This document shows, in pieces, positions 59,803 to 64,000 of a DNA stretch of 64,000 nt. The number at the start of each line of letters is the position of its first letter. Positions within the stretch are counted from its first letter, which is position 1. The notes below the pieces were generated by a model, which was not told the origin of the DNA, searched no databases, and saw nothing but the letters and a program-made list of their open reading frames with translations. Source of the DNA: Bradyrhizobium sp. CSA112. GTDB lineage: Bacteria > Pseudomonadota > Alphaproteobacteria > Rhizobiales > Xanthobacteraceae. Position numbers and translations under genes: made by a program. The DNA is taken from NCBI RefSeq assembly GCF_029051645.1, contig NZ_JAACFS010000010.1, positions 1-64,000 on the forward strand. Reading direction: 5' to 3'.

Positions 59803-60012
59803 ATGTCAACACTTTTGTGGTCGCTCGCAAAGGAAAATCCATGGCCGGGGCTTGCGCTCGCATTCCTGAACCTGGTCGTGGCTCTGTCTCTCGTGGGCCT
59901 GAGCTTGCTGCTGGGCGTTACGATATCCTTGGTTGCCTGGCTGCACGCGTTCGTCGGTCGAGAGGCGGTGCCGATCAAGCGGCAAGCACAGCGGCGTAGG
60001 GCCACTTCATGA
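59803..60012 (+). CDS. Small membrane protein, 69 aa
   Basis: A 69-residue protein with one long or two short membrane helices (WPGLALAFLNLVVALSLVGL, then SLLLGVTISLVAWLHAFVG) and a basic tail (IKRQAQRRRATS). GAGGTCGAGA lies before ATG 59803. No known family. The promoter and operator D in front of it make it a likely member of the TetR regulon. Confidence 0.65.
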   Translation: MSTLLWSLAKENPWPGLALAFLNLVVALSLVGLSLLLGVTISLVAWLHAFVGREAVPIKRQAQRRRATS

Positions 60013-60195
60013 CGCCAACCCTCCTCCTCGTTCGTGATTGCATCATCTATTCGGTCAATGTCTGGCTCATTCCCGTTGAATGCGCATTCAACGTAATTGA
60101 GTCCGAGCTCGTGCGCAGAGGCGTCCAGCTATACCCGGCCGAACAGCGCACAGTGCGCGCCACCTGATGGCGCATTCGCGATTGACCCGAAATCC

Positions 60196-60363
60196 ATGAA
60201 CTACACGCCACGCGTTTGGCGACACAAGCGCCGCCATCTCGACGCCAAGCTCCATCTGAAATCGAAACGGAAGCAATACATGCCATCCACATCAAGCCGA
60301 ACAGCCGGCGAGCGGTCCGGGATCGCGCCCAAGGGCCTTCAGCATGGGGGCCGGGCACGGTGA
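60196..60363 (+). CDS. Possible small basic protein, 55 aa
   Basis: A Lys/Arg-rich frame (PRVWRHKRRHLDAKLHLKSK) whose TGA stop overlaps the GTG start of the next gene, hinting at coupled translation. The ribosome site is weak and the composition is unlike most proteins. Together with it the 347-base gap 60013-60359 is explained; otherwise I see nothing there. Confidence 0.32.
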   Translation: MNYTPRVWRHKRRHLDAKLHLKSKRKQYMPSTSSRTAGERSGIAPKGLQHGGRAR

Positions 60364-60986
60364 GCAGGGAATCCGTTCTGTCAATCCGTGCGCTCGGCTT
60401 AGCCGATTCTCAGATTCCCCTGCGGGGCTATTTTCTGTGGGTCGGCGGAGCGTTGCTCCTGCTGCTCTTTGCAGCCGATTCACTGCTGCCCACGCCCCTG
60501 CCAAGCAAGCTCGGCGAATCGCATTCTACGCTTCCGACGATCCGGATCACCTCCGAGCTGAAGGGACCGGAAGCAGTTGTCATTGATACCAGCCAGCCCG
60601 GCTTCCCGCCTATTCTTCTGGACAAGGAGATTGCCGCGGCCCCCTCACCGCCACTCAGCTCTGATGTGGCCGATGCTGTACGACAGCCGCCCGCGTCATT
60701 GTCCGAGCAAACCGATGCGAGTGACGAGAGCCCCGCGATCTCGACCAATGTCCGCCAAACGTTAGCGCAGCTAGGTCCGGAGGTTCCCGATCAAGCCGGT
60801 TCAGGCAGGAGGCGGGGCGGGCTCGCATCGAAGCCACAGCGCAATTTCGCTCAGACTCGGTCCGAGAAGCGGCGGCGATCTGCTCGGTACCGGAGTTTCG
60901 ATACCACTCTCGAATGGTGCGATTCACCGAGCCACGGCCAAGGTTCTTGTCGATACGCCATCATGCACCCTCTCACACACCGATAA
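60360..60986 (+). CDS. Single-pass membrane hypothetical protein, 208 aa
   Basis: Short N-terminal tail, one membrane helix (FLWVGGALLLLLFAADSLLP at about 24-43), then an extracytoplasmic part with TIRITSELKGPEAVVIDTSQ and a long low-complexity Pro/Ser/Ala region. The LRGYFLWVG...LLLLFAAD opening recurs in Bradyrhizobium hypotheticals. GTG 60360 is chosen because the family opening begins there and a GGGGG lies upstream. Confidence 0.65.
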   Translation: MSRESVLSIRALGLADSQIPLRGYFLWVGGALLLLLFAADSLLPTPLPSKLGESHSTLPTIRITSELKGPEAVVIDTSQPGFPPILLDKEIAAAPSPPLSSDVADAVRQPPASLSEQTDASDESPAISTNVRQTLAQLGPEVPDQAGSGRRRGGLASKPQRNFAQTRSEKRRRSARYRSFDTTLEWCDSPSHGQGSCRYAIMHPLTHR

Positions 60987-61028
60987 GGCCACCGGTCAGT
61001 TTTCACGGACAGCCACTGGAGTTACCTC

Positions 61029-61631
61029 ATGTCGAAGAAGCGATTGTTAGCGATTATCCTTTGGTCAGCCACGCTTGCTGCTACCGGCGCGATAGCCGAT
61101 GTCACCCATACACCTTTCGAACCCACAGACCGAGCTGTAGCGGCGCAGCGCGATGCCGAGGATGCAGCCTTTCGTCGCTTGCTTGAGCAATTTCGCACCA
61201 TAAAAATATCGCTCAGTCAGGCAGTAGCGATCGCTGAGCATTTACATGGCGGTTCAAGGACCGCGGACGTTAGCTTTGAGCTATCCGATCCATCCGTTTA
61301 TCGAGTGCGGACGGTAAGAAATGAGCAAATTTGGCAGAACGTCATAGATGCGAACACCGGAAGCGTCACTGACAAAGAAATTTCGTCGTCGCTGAAGGAG
61401 CTCGACAGGGAAGATCTGAGCAATATCGTTGCCCTGAAGTTAGTTCAGCAGGACCTATCGGATGCCGTACGCATCGCCGAGAAAGCTGCAGCGGGAAGCG
61501 CTCTTGCCGGCGGTCTGATAAAGCAGGACGGCAAAGTCAACTTCGTGATCGTCATCGCCAGTGGTGATAGCTTGAAGGAAGTTATACTCGAACCACCCAA
61601 GTTCCGTAGCCAAGGGGCAAATCGCCACTAA
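61029..61631 (+). CDS. Exported PepSY-type protein, 200 aa
   Basis: Signal peptide MSKKRLLAIILWSATLAATG (cleavage near AIA). The mature part has two PepSY-like units: ISLSQAVAIAEHLHGGSRTA with VSFELSDPSVYRVRTVRNEQ and the DANTGSV turn, and a second one, QDLSDAVRIAEKAAAGSALA followed by VNFVIVIASGDSLKEVILEP. PepSY domains inhibit peptidases or sit in envelope stress proteins. The gene is less GC-rich than its neighbours. Its function is unknown. Confidence 0.8.
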   Translation: MSKKRLLAIILWSATLAATGAIADVTHTPFEPTDRAVAAQRDAEDAAFRRLLEQFRTIKISLSQAVAIAEHLHGGSRTADVSFELSDPSVYRVRTVRNEQIWQNVIDANTGSVTDKEISSSLKELDREDLSNIVALKLVQQDLSDAVRIAEKAAAGSALAGGLIKQDGKVNFVIVIASGDSLKEVILEPPKFRSQGANRH

Positions 61632-61749
61632 CCGTGCAGCCAAGTCACGCGGCAACCTACCTATACCCCATACTGTCCTTTATTGGGTTCTCGGCTGGGG
61701 CATATCAAGGGTGATCTAGGCATGCATAACCTCTGATTGGCTGATGGTG

Positions 61750-62412
61750 ATGGCGAAGAACAAAAGCCCGAAAAGCGGCAGACCGCGCAAGGACCTTGCC
61801 GGCGACGTCCAGGCGCGGATTCTCGATGCAGCCCAGCAGCTCTTTCTCGAGAAGGGTTTTCAGAGTGCCAGCATCGACGATATCTCCGAGTTAGCCCCTG
61901 CGAGCAAACCGACTATCTATGCCCATTTCCCCGGCAAGGAGGCGCTGTTCGTGGCTGTGGTGGCCCGGACCATCAACGAATTGACAGATTTTGAGGGGTT
62001 CACGCCGGCAGGCCGCACCATCCAGGAAAAGCCCACCAATCTCGGCACCGAGATGGTGGAGAAATTCGTCGAGGACACGGTGGATCTCACGCGCGCGACG
62101 ATCGCCGAGGCGCGGCGATTTCCCGAGTTGAGCCGAAATGTTCACGACGCGGCGCGCGACCGGGCGGCTTGGGCAGTTTCGCAGCTCTTGAACGAGACAA
62201 TGCAGAGGGTCGCGCGCTCATCAAAAGGACCTTTGAGCGCAAAGCGGAGCGTTGCGACCGCGCAGATGTTCATGGACCTCATCCTGCTTCCGATGCTTAT
62301 GAGATCTCTGATGGGTGAGGAACTGAAGGATCTCAGAAAAGAGCTGCCGACGTTGTTGCACGAACGGGTCAATTTCTTTCTTGCGGCTTGCGAGGCCGAC
62401 TCGAGGCCGTGA
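61750..62412 (+). CDS. TetR-family regulator, copy 2 (duplicate of 57555-58217)
   Basis: A 220-aa TetR protein almost identical to copy 1: about 19 residue changes, mostly in the ligand-binding half, while the recognition helix segment (SIDDISELAPASKPTIYAHF) is unchanged. It should therefore bind the same DNA. There is no palindrome upstream and no clear ribosome site, so its expression is regulated differently or is weak. The duplicated DNA includes a few bases past the stop (GTGAATCAGCCACAGACC). The start at 61750 is set by analogy; ATG 61744 is also in frame. Confidence 0.9.
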   Translation: MAKNKSPKSGRPRKDLAGDVQARILDAAQQLFLEKGFQSASIDDISELAPASKPTIYAHFPGKEALFVAVVARTINELTDFEGFTPAGRTIQEKPTNLGTEMVEKFVEDTVDLTRATIAEARRFPELSRNVHDAARDRAAWAVSQLLNETMQRVARSSKGPLSAKRSVATAQMFMDLILLPMLMRSLMGEELKDLRKELPTLLHERVNFFLAACEADSRP

Positions 62413-62436
62413 ATCAGCCACAGACCGCGCTCCGCG

Positions 62437-62547
62437 CTACTGCCGTACGGGACGCACGGTGCAAATGAACCAATTTTTCTGATCGAAGGCAAATCGGTGA
62501 AGCAGCTGCACCGAACTTTCGCTGGCCCGTTCGTCCAACATCGACAT
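62437..62547 (-). CDS. Possible small protein, 36 aa
   Basis: MSMLDERASESSVQLLHRFA then a Phe/Trp/Lys-containing stretch ending TVRPVRQ. A perfect AGGAGG lies 9 bases before the ATG, the best ribosome site in this part of the window, which is the main support. No family known. The rest of the gap to 62734 shows nothing. Confidence 0.45.
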   Translation of the reverse strand: MSMLDERASESSVQLLHRFAFDQKNWFICTVRPVRQ

Positions 62548-62734
62548 TTTGACACGCCTCCTGGCTGATAGGCTGTCGTTGCGCTGGCGCGAAGCTCACC
62601 GGCTCAAACAACTCGGCCTCGCAATCTTGAGCGCAATTGTATTCACGAAGGCCACGCGCACAACTAAGCCAAAGCAGCAGCGCCTCACACGTTGGATTAT
62701 CAATTTCCGAACCACATGCGGGGGATAGGAAGCC

Positions 62735-63133
62735 TCATGAGTTCTGCTCTGGAGGCGCACTGGATCGCACCGCCGAACCGAGGCATCGTTCGAGATGGTC
62801 GTCGTCCACTGGTTTGCAGAGATAGCAGAAGACCCCATCCTTCAAAGCCCGCTCCCGGACGATCTCATCCGGATAGGCCGTCACCAGAATTGTCGGGATC
62901 TTGTGCCCCGCATTCTTCAGGTGCCTGTGGAGTTCAGGCCCAGTCATTCCGGGCATGTTGACGTCGGCGACCAGGCAGGCCACTTCGACCACAAAAGGTG
63001 ATGCCAGAAAACTCGCTGCCGACGGGAACGCTTCCACCGAGTAGCCAAGCAAGGTTATCAGCTTCTGCATGGATTCGCGGAACGGCTGATTATCCTCGAC
63101 GATCGCGACTAGCTCATTTTTACGTTTCGGCAT
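62735..63133 (-). CDS. Single-domain response regulator
   Basis: A 132-aa receiver: acidic pair in AIVEDNQPFRESMQKL, phospho-acceptor Asp in VADVNMPGMTG, Thr in LVTAYPD and Lys in YLCKPVDDDHL. No output domain, so it acts by protein contact or as a phosphate relay. ATG 63133 (MPKRKNELVAIVEDN) is chosen; a longer upstream frame is unlike protein. It is divergent from the FixJ-type gene with about 215 bases between; the HWE kinase at 56516 lacks a partner and could use it. Confidence 0.88.
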   Translation of the reverse strand: MPKRKNELVAIVEDNQPFRESMQKLITLLGYSVEAFPSAASFLASPFVVEVACLVADVNMPGMTGPELHRHLKNAGHKIPTILVTAYPDEIVRERALKDGVFCYLCKPVDDDHLERCLGSAVRSSAPPEQNS

Positions 63134-63349
63134 TGCGGCTTCCAGGCAATTAGCCCGCGGCACACTCGGCGCCCCTATACAACTCGCAGTTTCCGCTCGG
63201 AGTCGCGACAATGCAATGCCGCCGCTCCTAAGCCATGGCTTATGCCCCCGCTGTTGGCCTTAGTAGAGAAGGAGCTGTTCTTGCCGACAGATTGTGAGTA
63301 AGATGTGGTAGGGCCAAAGACGTGGCCCTTTAACTCGGGGTGGTGCTGA

Positions 63350-63985
63350 GTGGACGCGAACCCCAGTGTCTTGATCATCGACGATGACGCCGAGTTTCGC
63401 GACTCGGTAGGGCGCCTGCTGCGAACCGTTGGACTGGAAAGTCGGCAGTTTTCGTGTGTCTCCGAATATTTGAGCGCCGACCCTACTCCGGACGGTCCAA
63501 CCTGCCTGGTGGTGGACGTGAGAATGCCAGGGCGAAGTGGCCTCGATCTCCAACGTGAGCTTTCCGCGGCGCAAAAAAACCTTCCAATGATCTTCATCAC
63601 TGCGCACGGCGACATTCCGATGACTGTGCGGGCGATGAAGGGAGGCGCCATCGAGTTCCTGACAAAACCGTTCCGCGATCAGGATCTCCTCGATGCGATC
63701 ATGACCGGGCTCTCGCGCGATCGTGCCCGCAGAGAGAGCGACAAGGCCATGGGAGCACTCAGGGAACGCTTGAACACCCTCAGTCCACGCGAGCGCGAGA
63801 TCATGATCCAGGCCACCGCGGGACGCCTCAACAAACAGATTGCGAACGACGTCGGCATCGCTGAATCGACGGTGAAAGTGCATCGGACCAACCTCATGCG
63901 GAAGATGAAAGCGCGTTCTCTTCCCGAACTCAGCCGAATGGTGGATACGCTTGGACTAACGCAGGAAAGGCCGCAGCGCTCCTGA
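63350..63985 (+). CDS. FixJ-family response regulator (receiver + LuxR HTH)
   Basis: A 211-aa two-domain regulator. Receiver (1-120): LIIDDDAEFRDSVGRLLRTV, phospho-acceptor in CLVVDVRMPGRSGLDLQREL, FITAHGDIPMTVRAMKGGAI, and Lys in EFLTKPFRDQDLL. Output (140-205): LSPREREIMIQATAGRLNKQ, IANDVGIAESTVKVHRTNLM. Length and motifs match the FixJ/StyR type. Start is GTG 63350, with GGGGTGG upstream. Cognate kinase unknown; no kinase lies next to it. Confidence 0.93.
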   Translation: MDANPSVLIIDDDAEFRDSVGRLLRTVGLESRQFSCVSEYLSADPTPDGPTCLVVDVRMPGRSGLDLQRELSAAQKNLPMIFITAHGDIPMTVRAMKGGAIEFLTKPFRDQDLLDAIMTGLSRDRARRESDKAMGALRERLNTLSPREREIMIQATAGRLNKQIANDVGIAESTVKVHRTNLMRKMKARSLPELSRMVDTLGLTQERPQRS

Positions 63986-64000
63986 CTTGGCCGACTCACC

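Overview
The window looks like chromosome from a Bradyrhizobium-type alphaproteobacterium. The base composition is high in GC. The intergenic spaces carry three kinds of long palindromic repeat of the sort seen across Bradyrhizobium. Gene families such as DUF3551, DUF1488, FixJ-type regulators and small Cys-rich exported proteins fit the same group. I place it from memory of these families; no search was run.

Layout. 1-9.4 kb: DNA glycosylase, triple-rhodanese protein, LysR regulator, two-subunit TPP decarboxylase, Tat-exported VOC protein, a transglutaminase-fold protein and several small conserved hypotheticals. 9.4-13.2 kb: small genes, a large amidase and a frameshifted gene. 13.3-18.7 kb: a five-gene peptide/nickel-type ABC importer on the minus strand, its four upstream genes joined by 4-base overlaps. 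18.9-24.4 kb: phosphoribosyltransferase plus erythromycin-esterase pair, an SDR, a CBS protein and a FAD amino-acid oxidase. 24.5-28.9 kb: a type I secretion locus (small Gly/Ala-rich candidate substrate, ABC exporter, HlyD adaptor, and a Ser/Thr/Ala-rich companion). 28.9-31.3 kb: HxlR regulator with divergent GST, and a Tat/lipoprotein esterase. 31.3-34.7 kb: a decaying stretch with an alpha/beta-hydrolase remnant, a frameshifted fabA, copies of a dispersed repeat and a HigB/HigA pair whose toxin start lies inside one copy. 34.7-40.3 kb: a large repeat-built autotransporter divergent from a membrane-anchored winged-helix/TPR regulator, with paired direct repeats between them. 40.4-42.4 kb: another repeat copy and two lipoproteins.

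At 42.45 kb lies the 3' half of a tRNA-Arg gene, followed at once by a tyrosine integrase. This looks like one end of an integrated element that would extend to the right. The right-hand 20 kb is mostly accessory: an MDR oxidoreductase, a patatin / acetoacetate decarboxylase / 3-hydroxybutyrate dehydrogenase operon, small exported proteins, and an operon in which an HWE-type histidine kinase, two RND adaptors and one RND pump overlap by 4 bases each. Three TetR-family regulators follow, two of them near-identical duplicates, then small membrane and exported proteins, a PepSY protein and two response regulators.

The most interesting observation is a family of four 15-base palindromes (consensus ACTATACSGTATAGT) at 49.34, 50.39, 57.47 and 59.78 kb. 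They lie beside the promoters of the patatin operon, an exported-protein gene, the kinase/RND operon with its divergent TetR gene, and a small membrane-protein gene. They look like operators of the TetR protein encoded at 57.55 kb and suggest a local regulon tying ketone-body/PHB-type metabolism to efflux and envelope proteins. The duplicate TetR at 61.75 kb has no such site in front of it.
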